This document shows positions 45,967 through 60,085 of a stretch of 64,000 nucleotides of DNA, in pieces (position 1 is the stretch's first letter; every line of letters begins with the position of its first letter). The notes below the pieces were generated by a model. It saw only the letters and a program-made list of their open reading frames with translations. It ran no database searches and was not told where the DNA came from. The translations under genes were made by a program, and so were the position numbers. Source of the stretch: Synchiropus splendidus (lineage: Eukaryota > Chordata > Actinopteri > Syngnathiformes > Callionymidae); the NCBI RefSeq assembly GCF_027744825.2, contig NC_071347.1, positions 19,664,001 to 19,728,000 of the forward strand, given 5' to 3'.

Positions 45967-48380
45967 TGTGCCGTGTTTTGTTTTTCTTCAAACAGATCCA
46001 AAGGCGGAACTGGAAGAACTTCCAAGCACAATCTCAAGTAACACACACTTGTGATAGTGTGATGAAAACTTTGTGCCAAGTCCCGGGACGGACTCAGAGC
46101 TGCTACTGTGGCGTCCTCTGTGCTCTCACTCCCACTCTGCTGGGATCGCTCTCAGGTGCCCGGGTCCCACTGTGGCTCTGGGAGTACTGTGACAAGTCCT
46201 GGCTGAAGTGTGCTGCCTCCACCCTCCACCAAAAGGCCCAACTTCAGATAACCGGCACACCAGGAGCCTGGGGAGAGAGTGAGAGAGGAGCAGCGTGTGA
46301 AAGGAGGGAAAATGTGAAAGTGTGGGCAGCCAATGTGGACGGCCACCTGCAGATTATTGGGATTACATCTAGTTTGGAAGCTGGTACTGAGTCAGAGAAA
46401 TGTACTGGAAGTTTCACCACAAAGAAAACAAGAGATAAGAAAGAAAACTACTACATTCTAAAACAAAGAGAACAGCTTTTATCTCTTTTAGTATTCATTG
46501 TTTGCTTCATGGAGCGTAGGCCAGTAATGTGAACCCAGCTCAGGTCAGTAAAATTCAGGACTCCAGTTCTAAGATTAAGAACATTAAACAAGATGACCTG
46601 AGCTCCACAGTCAGACAAAGATGGACGTGACAAAGTGACAATCTACCTCTCAAAAAGAGAAACATCCTCTGAGCATACGCCAACTTTTTTATGTGCAAGA
46701 GGGTTCTTTATCGACTCACACCTTTTATCTTTATCTTTTATCTTCTTATATTTGGACGGACATGGTGTTTGAAATGTTTTATGTCACTCTCCCCAGACAG
46801 CTATAACTGGAATGGGTGGGGAGTGGATTTGTTGGAGACCATTTTAAGTTTTTTTATCCTAACCTAAAAGCCTAATGTCATATGGCATATCACTTGAAAA
46901 AAGAGCATTTAGAAAGTGAAGTAAAAAAAAATATAAAAAATAAAAAAGACGTGATGATCTATTGCAACCAACCTACCCTGCATTCAATTGTATAAAACAA
47001 ATACAAATACTGAGAGGCAATTGCAAGAGATGAACAACATTGAATCCACTTATTTCGGTTTTGGTTTTTATAATAAAAAAAAAGTCAAGCAGCAAACCCA
47101 TCTTCTTGACTCGAGATGACTTGACAGAACTATGTCGTGACAGACAACAGCCATCTCACTTTGCATTATGGAGACAAGAGACGTTTTGAAACACTCTGAG
47201 GGTGTTCACATAACAACAGACAACTACCCCACTAACACCCCTGAGAACACACACTTTCTCAAGCGGCGTAAGCCACCAAGCCAAATGTGCTTCCGAGGAA
47301 AACGCAGCCCTCAAAATAAAGGGGTCACTGAACAAAGAATGCTTTGAACAATTATAATTACATCAGAGAGAAGCGCTTTAACAGCGGCAGACAGCTCACT
47401 TGGATTTGTCTGTGGGTGCAGGACAGGAAACAACAGCAGGAGTGTTGAAATGACATCATTAAAACAACGGAGATGGTTGATATTTATACCATAATAATTC
47501 AGTATGTATATTCAGTATGTGTATATAAACTACACTTGAGCATGATAAAAGCAATATTTAGGATGAAAGAAAAGGATTTAAATGAACAAATTGGTGCAAG
47601 AAAAAGTTGGTTGTAACTCTGGATCAACTTGGACCACCCGACCAGCCACCCATGTTCACGCCCGCTGAGAGCACGCTTGTCACAGCTGGAGCGAGACTCA
47701 GCCCTGGGTCTCCGGTTCTCCGTGTTCGGTTACAGTCAGCAGATTTGCATCCTTTAGAAGTTGATACTCCGACTATCAAAGCGACTTTGATGCGGAACCA
47801 TGACAGGTACCACAATGACGCAGCTTTAGACGGAATTATTATATTTTATTTGAAAGTAGCGGGTGATGAATTTGCTATTTGCTCCGACTAGCTTGGATCA
47901 TTAGCTTTATTTTGCATTCTCGCAGAATAAACCGATCAAAAATATACATTTGATATAGACAATACACAGCCATATTACCTTCTTGATGGAACTTCAACTG
48001 TCCGTCATCTCTCCACAGCTACAATTTAAAATCTCTGCATGAGAAGCATAAATGTAATTCCTACAAGACGCCTCATGTTTGTGTATTTGGACTTTGGACT
48101 ATCTCTATCTTGCTGTGCAGGAGGATCATAAAAGTGCTGTTGTTAGCAATAATTGTTGTGAAAGAAAGTCAAGCTCAAGTTGTGACACTGATAATGGTCT
48201 TGGACAGGTTACAAGAAGTCAATTTTATTTGTGTTTGGACTATAAGAAGGAAGTTATTAGAGGCTCTTAAACGTCTGTCATTTGCTTTTCTTAATAGTAT
48301 GTAGTTTGAATTTAGTCCCTGCAATGTGACCAAAGTCATGCTCAATTTCACTGTGAAAAACTATTGGCTCAAACTAAACG
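45967..48380. promoter_or_regulatory. STRA6 upstream region
   Basis: This should contain the STRA6 promoter and possibly an untranslated first exon. I cannot fix the transcription start: no TATA, CpG block or perfect retinoic-acid DR5 or DR2 pair was found by eye. The ORFs at 45966-46532 and 47607-47891 have no family features. Confidence 0.35.
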
Positions 48381-48406
48381 TTTTTTTTTTTTTTTTTTTT
48401 TTTTTT
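48381..48406 (+). repeat. Poly(T) run
   Basis: About 26 consecutive T, which could be the tail of a minus-strand retroelement. No recognisable body follows. Confidence 0.8.
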
Positions 48407-51400
48407 AAGGATCCAATACTTCAAGGTTTATTGTGGGGAACTGTATTGCTAGTTGATCATTGAGCTTATTTTTGTGGCATCCCTTGCCTTCATTTGCCAA
48501 AAATATGAAGCCCATACAAATGGTAAGTGAAAGAAATTTTGATTTTCTCCTCATGTCAAGTCCAGGAGAGTCTGGAAATCCAAGTGCAAGCCCCCAAACC
48601 TGCCATTACTGCGAGTGAAGCTGAATCACATGTGAGCAATATGGACTCAAATATGGCAACTAGGGCGTCAATAATACATTGACGTGTTTTCAGAATCAAA
48701 AGGTCTGTAATATTGCTTTTAAAACTTGACTCCAGCATGAGTGACTATCACTGTGTTTGTTGTTTTGAAGATAACAAAGGAAATGTCCGGACTTGTTATG
48801 ACCTGAAAAATCGGGTCAGTGTTTCTCAGAAATTCCTTAAAAAACATGTTGAATAACAGCTCTGACCACAACACATATTTCCCTTCTTAATAAACTCAAC
48901 GTGATTGATCGTAGACGTTTCTGTGATACTTTGGCGTTCCATCATTCCCAATCGATAACTCTAGTTTGATCTTATTGGGAGTTATTGCTTCACTATTAAA
49001 TCTTGCTCCCTGAAGGACTTCGGGCGGCCGTAGCTCATTCCTGTGTCTATTATTGGTCTGCTGATTCTGTCATGATCAATGAGCCTCGTAACACTCAGTT
49101 AGGACTTAATAGGATTTGTGCATGTATGAAGTGGAACAGATGAACATCTGAGCGGACTTCAAAGTAACGCTTGTCTCTGTTGACAGCTGCAGTTTAACCC
49201 ACTTTGGGGAATGATGGATTTTTTTTTTTACTTTTATTTATTTATTTAAAAATTAAGTAAATTTTGTAGGGGTGTAATGGATAGATTGCCTAATTAGGAT
49301 TTTTCAAAATATTATGGATTCACTGGATCAAAATCATTTTAGATGAGTAATTAAATGTGGAAAATAAAACTTGGGGAAAAAAATGTGAATGTAAAATACA
49401 AGATATTCAGTTTAATAATATAGTGATACATAAAATATTTATCTGGCGCAAATACAAAAAACATATAAGGAAACAAAACTAAAAAACACTAGAATATATA
49501 TATATAAGTAAAATAAGTAAAAACTAAAGGTAAAAAAAAATGCAAAAATAGACATGTGGAACTAAATGTAAAAAAAAGCAAAAATTGGGAAAGAAAATGA
49601 ATATGTGAATGGGGAAATTCAAATATGTGTTTATTTGCATAATTATAAAAAGTGAAATTATGTGTGGGTATTAGCAAATAAAAAAGTATAAAAGTGATAG
49701 TGTAAAAAAAAAATACACAAAAACTAAATAAAAATTGAGAATCGCGTGAATTATTTCAAGTGAATTTAACAAATCTAAATAAAGTATTTTAAATGAATAT
49801 ATATAATAAAAAAAATCTAAATCAGTGTCAAGGTTCCTCCAGCGGCCTGAAGTGTAGATGGACAGGTACGTTGCAGGAAAGTTTATTGTGAGTCTGTGGT
49901 CCGGTGGGCTGGTATCACTTCTTCAGGATCCTTGTTGATCATGGACTGCTGTCGTGAACCAGAAATAAAATAACAAAACAGAATAACAAAAAACATCTAT
50001 TGTACATTTCTGAAGAAAAAAGTGTTTTAACGTATTAATAGTAAATGATAAAATACTACATCAAAATCAATATAAAAGTAGCGATGACTATCTGTTTTTG
50101 TAGCAGGCTGACACGAGAAGATTTATCTCTCAGCTTATGAGACCTGAAAATGAGATGTTCTATCTAAAGAGCACGTGACAAGTACAAATCTTCCTGATAG
50201 TTATTAAAGTGGCCATGATCACGGCGTGCAACGCTCTGTCATGTTCTGGCTGTGATTGCCTGACAAGAGTAGGGGATTTATCGCGTGGAGGCGGCAGGGA
50301 TGTGTCTGAGACGCCGCGTAATAACTCAGCTTCCTACAACTGCTGGGTGAGAACACCTTGACAAACGTGCTGCACACTCTCAGGAATTCCATTTCATTTT
50401 AGGATGTGTTTATCTGGCAGCTCAAACACTGAGGCTCTACGTCCCACGCTTCATTGTCTCGTATATTAACTCTTCTCATTTCCTAAGAACACATTTAAGT
50501 GATGTCATTTGGTGGGAAGAGCAGTCACATTTCGATTTACACCGTTTGGAAATGATCATGAAGTCTGTCTCATGAAGCAAAAACTGTAGGTAGGTTGTTG
50601 CTGATCGGTGACTGAAGATGAAACAGCTTGTAATACTAACAGAGACAGTGACATTATTTAGGTTTTTGCTTTAAGCTGTGTGGCGGTGGAGGCGTCGGTG
50701 TGATGGATGACACCCGAGCTCTGTCCCCTCGATCCTCTGTGTGGTTTGGGTGGTCCCTGTGGGCGCTCATGTAAAGATTAAATGCTCTTGTTTTCGTGTG
50801 ATAGAGTGGGTCGAGCTCTGCAACTGATTCAATAATTCCATGCTTGTTTCTGTGGGGTCCTTTCTGTTGAATGAATAATAAAAATAAAAAAAACTTGCTT
50901 ATCAGATATAACAAATTTTCAGCACCAACTGCAAACCAGCCTCAGTAGTGACCTCTAAAATGTATTTTGATCAGTGTTAACTTTGTTTATTTCAACAGTT
51001 ATAGTTTTAAATTCACAAATGTCTTTATTATTATTATTGAGCATTTCTCATGTTTTTCCTCCTTTTGTGTTTTTAAATCTTTAAACGACACCTTCTTTTT
51101 AGGTTGACGCATTTAAAATTTATCAGTAAGTATTTTTTAAATGCAATTGAAATATTGCAATTTATCAGTATAGCATTTTGTTTATTTTTTTATTGACAAA
51201 CCACTCATTATTTTCTTTAATATTTTGGGTTATGCTTTTTTCTTTAATTGTTTCTATATTAAATAAAACATTTTCTCAGAATTTTTATTGTATAGTTATT
51301 ATTAGTAGTAGTAGCTGCTGTTGTTGTAGTATTACGTCGTATGTAGTATTCTGATTAATTAAGCTAATGTGCAATAAAATGAATTTTGCCTATATAAGTT

Positions 51401-54400
51401 TTTATATTTTTTATGCTATTTGACTTTTTACTTCTGTCTTTTTCATCCACATGAGTAGGTTTTTAGGTTCCTCGTGTATATTTAAAATTTAAATTATATT
51501 TTGTCCTGTTAGAGCTGAATATGTTTTTCGAGAGTTTTAAGTGCTGAAGGATTTTGACCTGCAGTCATAAAGCGCAGAACTTATTTAATGGTGAAGAGAT
51601 AAGAATGTCTCTGTTGATGTGGGTTGTAATGTATTGGAAGCGGAAAACGGTTTCATTGTGCTTCTATTTTTCATAATAGTGAAAAGCCTGCTAATGTGTT
51701 TTACCATTGCGTGCATGCACTGTTCGCATAAATCAACTGTTTGAGTCGTGTCTTTTAAACAAATGAATGCTGGTGTTGCTTTGAAGAAAGGAAATTTGTC
51801 TCTTGGATGATTCGTAAATGTCCAAGCGACCAGGACCTGTCACCTGACCTGAAGCCGACACTCCTCTAGACTTTGGTCTGTGGTCCCCTGCAAAGATCAC
51901 TCTGGACAAAATGCATTAGCAGAGGTCTGCTCTCCACATGTCACCTCGAGAACAGAGGCCTGGTTATTCATCCGCCTCTGAAGGGAGGATGCCAGAAGCC
52001 ATAAATATCTTTCCAGTGAACAGGTGTCGACACCCCTGTGATTGAGATGTTGGTGTGGAGTGAAGATCTTAAAGGTACCACTGTGGAATCACTTTTGATT
52101 TGACTGTCGGTGTCAGACAATCTACTTTGATGTGCTTTTGAGGCGGATGATAAGCTTTGACCTTCATAGACGTAGCAGCGCTGCTGCTTTTATTCCGTTT
52201 TGGATGCCGAAGGATGTTTTCGTACACGATTCTCCTAAACGCCTCTGGTGTAACTAGCACTTTGTCGTTTATTTTTTTTAGAATCAGTGACTTAAAGCTG
52301 CACTACGTAGGTTTTACATACACATTTTATTTGACGATTAGTTTCATATTGAACAATTTGACTCTTAACCTATTACTATAACAAACCTGAGGACAACAGA
52401 TCGAGCTCAGGGCGACCCGGGTGTGACCCAGTGTCCTAACGGCTACTTGTATAAACACCTTCCTGCTTCACGGCAGTGGAGCGGAGACACTGCTGTCATT
52501 CATTTTCATCCTGGCCAATGTGATCGGTCGTACTTCCGAGCCCAGGAAGTGAAAGCAGGAACTGATTCGAACAAGAGCCTGGACCAGACTGAACATATGA
52601 GTTGTGAGAAGAAAAATGAGGAGGCATATTTTGCATTGCTAGCAAACAAGTCAACTGTCTCTCTGCCATTCCTGCAGTAACACTGAGGTCCGGCACAGAG
52701 CTGCTGAGAGGCGCCACCCACCTCAACATACCCAACATCATCCCTGGCAGTCGCTTGAGACCTTTCTGAGGACGACTGACTTGCTGACTTTCGGCTAAAA
52801 ATGAAATAAATGTGACATTTTGTTGATCACAATTTCTGTGGGCTGAGTGACATGATGCAATAATGTTTGATGCTCGCTTCAGTGAGTAAAGCACTTTGGG
52901 AACAGTGTTCTGAAGCCTGCAATATTGTCAAAGATTTATTGTCTGCGTTCCAACTTCTTCTCACAAGTTTGAGGCTTTCCTCAATGGCCCAAATGATGGA
53001 ACTCAATTCCTGATATCAAACGAAAAGAAGTCTAAACTATGCTTTGCAAACTTATTGTATGGTGTATATTTGGCCGTCCTTGGTCCTTGGAGATTTCATC
53101 CTTTCACCTTTGGCGGCACCAAAACAGATATTCCTAAACCTTGTAGTGCTGCTTAAAAAACTGTAATATACTGGATTCAACATCATTTCATCGTCCTTTC
53201 TGAGCTGTTATTGGTGCAGTGACCTTTCCAATTCTTGACAAATAAATGAAAACATCAGTTGCAGATGTGTATTTCAGATTCTAGAGTGTAAAATTGGATT
53301 ATTGTCAACCAAAGGACCGTATAACTTCCCTGCTTCAGTTTACATTGATCAGTTACCACACATTGACTATGAGAGAAATGCCACTCAGTACACATAACTG
53401 ACCAGTGTCTTTTTCATACGTGGTCCGTCCCACCTTCTTTTATTCAGAACTTTTGTTCTGAGACGTCATGGTAGATGATGAAACCAGTCAGCGTATTGCT
53501 ACTCATTACTTCCACTTCCACTTCCCACCACCGCTACCCTTTTTGCATCATTCACTTCAGAACCATTTCTAAAGCCTTTGAATTGAAATTGCAATCTGTA
53601 AGCGACTCTATGTCATCATTGAAGGACGGCATTGTTACAGTACGTTCCTCAGCCCACTCCCTATCATCTCCGCTGCCACCAGATGTATATTATCGCCGCT
53701 GCTTTTGATATCCGTCTCCTCTGGCCGAGACACTGTGATACTGACTCATCCCGTGACTGCTGGGCTGGTGTGACTCATGTTTCCTGGTGAGACTGCGTGG
53801 CTAGACCCGTAAGAAAACTCCCTCTGGGGAGGCGACGTGGACACTGCTGAATAAATTATGATTCTGTGTCTGATTATTCTCTTGCTTTATCAGCCTGCAC
53901 TCATCATACTGCCTTCTTAACCAACTTTGCATGCAAGCCACGAGGATGGGTGTTAAAGGTTACTATGCTGGAAACGGAGGGGTTGAAGCTCTCGGTGTTG
54001 TTTCAGTGGGAACGAATGGCTCTTGAGGTATATTTGGAATCTTGGAAGGAGCTGAGGCTTGTTTTTTTCAGTTGAGGTTTGCTATTGAATGTGAGGCTCT
54101 GTATCAAATCCAAAGTTCTCAGCAGGAATTGAATGCATAATAAGTGAGTAGGAGGTGGTTTTTGAGGAGATCATTTCAACCTTTTCTGTGTTGTGACAAT
54201 TGTCAAGACAATGTTGTGTGTGGAGAATCAAAAGCGGCTATGAGCTCCCTTGATTTTGGGGCGCTGTGAGGAGACAGGAATAAAAGAAGCATTATGGTCA
54301 AGAAGAATGCGAGCCAGGACGTATAACTCAGAGATGAGTGTAATTTCTATGAAAGCTCCAGGTCCGTTGACAGAATACATCTCCACTCCAGCTTGGTGGA

Positions 54401-55640
54401 TTTAGGTCACAGTGCTGTGCAGAATGGAACTGATGTTATTTTATAAGATAATAAGTGAGTGGGTGTGAGGTGTTTCACATGAAAATGTGAAATGGTACTT
54501 CAGAACCAAGTGTTAAGCAACAAACGTAACAAGAGATCTTGTCATTTGCCGCATTTGATAAGTCATTTTATATAGTTTTATATGTTATATCAATTAATGA
54601 CGTGTTCCTGAGGACGGTAAGCTTCATTTTACAGCGTGGCTAATATGTTTCCCAAAATAGAGCAGCTCATTATCATGCAATACGTGGACTGTTAATTCAA
54701 CATCTGAGAAACAATACACAGTGGCAAGCTTTTAAATTTTTAAATCGTTCTTAAGTTATTTATGACTGTAACTTCCTGCAATGATTTTGGGGATGAGGGT
54801 GTATTCAACTCTCCACCTGCTCTATCCTTCATTGATGCTTGTAAACGCCATTTTTTAAAGCGAACAGATCAATGTACTGTGGAAACACCTGTTCAGTGAT
54901 GTACAGAAGCTAGTGTGTAAAAATAAACCTTACATTTTCAGTGAAGGATTTTTTGAATTAATGCGTATAAGTCACTGAAGGCGATCAAAGAAGAAGAAAA
55001 AAATGACTGTATTGCACTGTATCGATGTCGACTGCAGAAACTTTGACTGACAGCCAGGTAGAATTCCAGAAATCCTCGGCTGACATGATATTGCTAAGGG
55101 TCAAAGCTGGCAAACAACATAAGCCTCCACTCTCCCGCATCACGAGCCTCTGCTCTCCTTCTCTGCCTCCTTCTTCTCTCCCTGTCCACTGTATTTTTTT
55201 TTCCCTGCTTATGGAATTTCTAACCTCGCTATGAATTATTGACCTGTCTGTTCCCCTGTGAGACCGAGATAGTGCCGGGTTGTTGTCCTTCAGCTGAAGC
55301 CCAGTGATTTGACCAAATCCTTGCGCCTAAAAAATGTAGTTGCTCCAGGCTGGCAACATGAGCAAGTCAGCGGGGTAAATGGATACCAAGTGGAGCTTCC
55401 CTCCACAGACGGTGACCACCGTTCATAGCCAAATATGAACTATAATGTTAGCACTGTTGTGTGAAACATTTATACTGTTTATACTCCTACTTACTGTAGG
55501 TGATTCTCTTACACACTGATTCATTATCACGTTCCCGTTTTCAGTGTGAACCACATATGAGATATTACTTCTGCTCCACAATAGTGTTAAGAAATGTCAT
55601 GCCTGGTCTCTTGTGATAATAATAAATAAGGAAAACCGTA
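48407..55640. other. Gene-poor region, left part
   Basis: AT-rich DNA without a supportable exon on either strand. Weak marks only: ttaaagctgcactacgtagg at 52293-52312, a word common in fish repeats, and low-complexity A/T stretches at 49210-49830 and 51000-51500. ORFs are short and featureless. Confidence 0.45.
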
Positions 55641-55669
55641 CCACTTCCCCTCTCTCACAGGAATGTTAC

Positions 55670-55725
55670 TATATATATATATGAAAAAAAAAAAAAAGAT
55701 ATATATATATACATATATATATATA
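55670..55725 (+). repeat. Imperfect (TA)n with A-run
   Basis: Alternating TA interrupted by an A-run and a short second TA block. Simple repeat. Confidence 0.8.
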
Positions 55726-57527
55726 ATTTTTTTATTTATTATTATTATTTTTTCTACAATAAATATTTCACATTGAGCAAATAAATAATGAGTAAATAAA
55801 TAATTCCTCAATAGAGGTGGAAGTGGTTTCGAGGGAACGTGTGGGGCTTTATTTGCTTCAGCTGCTGCCCCTGTGACTCGGAAGGTTTAGACCCTGAATA
55901 TTCATCTTGTGTTGACCACTCATATTTCAGCACTCATCCTTGTCTTAAGTCAAGGTCTATTCTTCAAACAGTGTCTTGGAATGGTCCATCATGGTGAACC
56001 AGAGCGTGAATAGTTGGGTACTTTGCAGGAGAGGATATTGGCTTCTATTGAGGTCCCCAATTGTGGCAGGTGTCCCGTTTGAATCACCCTAGAAGGGGCT
56101 GGTTTATAAGCTTATAATGGGCTTGGGTGTGTTACTTCGGCATCCAGCTTGGAAACGTCACGTTGTGTGGAGGGAATGCTTTTTACAGAAGAAAACCTTC
56201 GACCTAAGATAAATGCTTCTTTATTGTCATCTGCTAATTATTCCAGTGACACTGCCCCCCGGCTCTGAATAGAGAGATGAACTGTGGCTCAAGGCTGCCT
56301 GCTGACTGTGTATTGACTGGAAACTGCGCGATGAAAAGCCCTGTACGTAGAGCAGGCGGTGTGGTGAAATTACCTGTTGCTTAGGAACCGGCTCGCCTTG
56401 CAAGAACAAGGTCTCAGCGCGAACAAACTGCTACAGTCCTCTGCAATGTTATCGACACATCTGTGTATAATTACTGTGTACATGACCGACTGAAGTATTT
56501 GTTCTTATTAGGAGAGCAACTTTGAGGCCTTTCCTAAAATTACCTTCGGCGTATTATAGTGCGTGTTCCAAATGGCACATGACCTCAGAGTGGCCTCAGT
56601 GGGTTCATCCACTTCCCAGACAAACACATGCTTCCTCCTGTAGCGTTGCTTCATGCTCCTGCATTATATAATAATACACCTTTTCTGTGTTATTAATATT
56701 GAGTCAAATGTTTTGACTAAAATTCTCATACTCTCCAATGTCTGCTGGCCAAAGATGTGATGATTTCAGAGCACTACAACTTTGCCATAGTATCAGCGCA
56801 TTTAAAGGGAATTCACATTTTATGTAGAATATTGCGTCGTATTTTTGGAATGTTCCTCCATATAGATGTTTTCTGACTCTCGTGATCAACATGCTATTGT
56901 TGCTCTCAGTCAGCTGTGAATAGAGCTGAAGCCCGGTGAAGCTGTGGAAGCACTCCCGCCCCCTCACCCCGGTCTGCACTCCCACTGTGAGTAAAAGCAC
57001 TGGTGGACCATAGACGGCAGACGCAAACGCCATCAGTGGGGGCAGGACGAGAGGAGCAGCAGCACTTCAAATGGAAGGCGAGGTCTTCAAGCTACGCAGT
57101 CATAAATATTTCATCTCTTACCAGCTTTGAGGTGGCAGAGGGAGCAGACTCCGGCTGAAGGCTTCCAACAACAAACCAGGCTTTTAAGCGCTTGAAAATG
57201 ACAAATGTATGGTTTTACACTGGAAAAACAAACAGAGAAAGAAACTATTGGTGTAGCTAAATGTAATGTCTTGACCTGGGTATTGAATCAGATTTCCCAA
57301 ATTCATTCAATTTGATTCACAAAGGCTTGATTTGGTTGTATTCGTGATTCAATTTTGATTTGGTAGGTTAGGTATTTCACTCAATTTAAACCAATGTTGC
57401 TTAAAATAATAGATAGAGAAATGAGATTCTCAGATAACTTGTGCTGCAAATGGCCCTCTTACTTGGTGCATTATTAAAAACATTAACACATTCTGGTTCA
57501 AGCTACAAGTTGTTTCACACATGGTGG
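55726..57527. other. Gene-poor region, middle part
   Basis: No exon, RNA gene or repeat family recognised. Composition is less skewed than in the left part. Confidence 0.45.
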
Positions 57528-57534
57528 AAAAAAA

Positions 57535-57611
<77 letters not shown>
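57528..57611 (+). repeat. Poly(A)-(AT)n compound microsatellite
   Basis: About 24 A followed by about 59 bp of alternating AT. It generates false ORFs rich in Tyr-Ile on both strands. Confidence 0.92.
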
Positions 57612-57613
<2 letters not shown>

Positions 57614-59490
57614 GAAAAAAAACTCCCAGAGAGGAAGGAAACAGGAGAAGAATTGCTTGACAAAAAGAGTGGAAATTTCAGGTGTTTTAAGTAGTAAGCT
57701 TCAACATTCACGTTGGCCACGTTGTATGTTTTACCAGGTTTCACAGTGATGTCAGTGCACATTGGAGAAGAAGCCGTTTGGGTCATAAATCAAGCTTATT
57801 ATTGGAATGTCTTAAGTTCACTTTCTACACATCGACTTTTGAAAATATCTACGGTCACTTCAAAGCTATAACCTGAAATTTGAAAAAATACTTTTGTAAA
57901 ATGCAGCTGCCAATCCTGCCGTCTAGAAAACTGACGGTTAAGTGAGCGCGGCAGGTCATTTCGGGTCAGCCTGCTACATTAAGTGTAACACCTTCAGTCA
58001 GGTGGCTTGCAGATCCTCATTGGCCCTGGAGTGACTTCATCCGTCATTTTTAATGTTGCATATGCAGGAGCATTTGATGCTTACATCCAGTGCAAAACGG
58101 CTCTGAAAGCTTTTAGGTTGTTGGGCCATCGCTTGTGAGCACCTACTCTCCTACGCTTTAGTTCATTCATTCAGATTGAGTTTGTGACGGACGTACATGC
58201 ATGTGTCATTGTCTTCGCGTGCTGCAGAAGAGGAGCACAAACCCGCGCTCTTGTTAAAGCTTCCCGTCACAAATGGCCGTCCCCCTTCCCAGAAGCAGAG
58301 GGGGTGAAATGGCTGCAAATTTAATGAGTGACTTTTTCCGGCACTGAGGAGTCCTCTGGGTGCTCGCTGGCCCGGGATGCTAACGCAACCTGACATCTCC
58401 ATTTTTCAAATTACAAAAAAAACGGGGGAAAGGTAAATTACCGACAGCATGTATAGAGACGCGTACGTTCAACATCGGCCTCTGTTGTAAGCAATACTTT
58501 CTCGACAGGATGTGGAAGATGACGGTCAGCTGAAGTTCACATCCCGATGTAGAACGTAGTAGTTTAGATGCATTTGAACACGCTGTGTTTAATAAAATAA
58601 GATTTAATGTGGACTACAATAAGAAGAAGTTTCTTACCCTGTGGATTGGATTTTTTGCAGCCTTTTTAAAATGAAGTTACTTTTCACTTAGTGTTGTCAC
58701 AGTCCCTTGTTTTCAGATTTTTTTTTGGAGTACGCACATAAATGAAGTATCACGGACTGCGCTGCAGGTTACATCCGGCAGCCGCCTCCAGTTGATTCTG
58801 TGCATTCGCTCCTGAGATTAACGTGGCGTCACAAGGGCAGTTAGGCCTTAAACCGTAGGACTGGAAGCAGGTGGCACGTTTCTGACATTTTCACTAAGAG
58901 GGATTAAGCCTCCGAAGGGAAAAGGGATCAAATTTGATTAGCCGGTTCTGAGGTTTGTGAGAATGGAGGGCTGTTCATGTGATTAGTCAGGCATTTTGAG
59001 CTGCTGTTTTATAAGAGCTTGCGAAAGACAACAGTGGCTATTTTCACCTCTGGAATGCAAAAATAAATAAAGGTGGGACCTTATGTTATTCCACAGAAGT
59101 TAAGTGGCTTAAGACTGACCAGACTGATTATGTCACCTCCTTTCACTGTATTTGATATTCATAATGAGGAATAACGTTTGGCCACTGGCGTCAAAAGAAC
59201 GATCTTATGAGCAATATGTAGTTGTTAATGCAAAGTTAGGGTCGAGAACATTAAAAGTAAAAACGAAGTGAATTGTGTTTTGTTTGTTTATGTGGATCAG
59301 CATCTGTTCTGATGAGGATATACTTCCATGTTGTTTCAGCAAAACACATGCTTACAGTGGAAGATGAAATGACTGAATTAATTTTGAAAAGTTTTCAAAA
59401 AGAAAAATAATCCTTCCTGTGTCACTGATGCAGGGGCTGTGTTATACCTATAATTTCAAGAAATCGCCCTGTGGTTCATGACTTATTGTC
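57612..59490. other. Gene-poor region
   Basis: No supportable coding sequence. Balanced-composition blocks, for example 58000-58420, could be conserved noncoding DNA, but that cannot be judged without alignment. Confidence 0.4.
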
Positions 59491-59494
59491 TTGC

Positions 59495-60085
59495 CAGTGT
59501 CCATGTCATGATTCCGCGTTTATTTTGGTCACTTGAGTCCTGTTTTTGCTGTCTTCTTTCTTCCTGTTCCTGTGGCACACGGCTGGAGCCAAACAACCTC
59601 TGATCACCTATGTAGAAAAGCACCTGGACTCCAGCAACATGTGCCAGATGGACGTCTCTTGTTCCCGTGGTAAATTGGCTCGCCTCGTTCGTTCTTGCTT
59701 TCTGTGCTCTTGTTTGCTAATTTTGACAACTCTCTCTGAAACCCTGGTGCCTGAGTTAGTGTCTTGTTTCTCCCTCTGTTTCCACGTTTCCTGGTTTCTT
59801 TTGTCATTGACTATCTGTGTTCATTGTGCTTTTGTCTCTCTGTTTCCAGATTTAAGTTCGTTTGATTCTCCTGGTTCGGTGACACTTTCTGTTGGACTCT
59901 TATTCTTGTTTATGGACTTCTGCTGGTTTCGGACAATCTGACTTCGCTTTGTTTCTCCCAGTTCGGTGACATTTTCTGTTGTGGATTTATTGTTGTTAAT
60001 GATTAAAATATTGTATTTGACTCGCTCCTACCTGCTGTGACTTTCATCACTGCACTTGGGTCCCACTCCACGTCTTGACTCACAA
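59495..60085 (+). mobile_element. Retrotransposon 3' tail-like sequence
   Basis: A long T/G-rich plus-strand stretch with atgattccgcgtttatttt, cctgttcctgtggcac, a repeated ttcggtgaca-ttttctgtt module, and an end reading atattgtatttgactcgctc...cactgcacttgggtcc. This resembles the untranslated 3' ends of LINE-type elements abundant in fish. No reverse transcriptase reading frame is present, so it is a truncated copy. Family is not assigned. Confidence 0.45.

Noticed and set aside
45966..46532. 188-codon plus-strand frame upstream of STRA6
   Set aside because: No family features, no splice or promoter support; lies in the STRA6 upstream region.
46530..46560. Possible retinoic-acid response element (aggtcagtaaaattcagg) upstream of STRA6
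   Set aside because: Only one half-site matches; the second is too degenerate to call.
47607..47891. 94-codon frame with unskewed composition
   Set aside because: No recognisable family, isolated, no flanking exons; not enough to call a gene.
57430..57786. Open frames with long Tyr-Ile runs on both strands
   Set aside because: Produced by the (AT)n microsatellite at 57551-57611.
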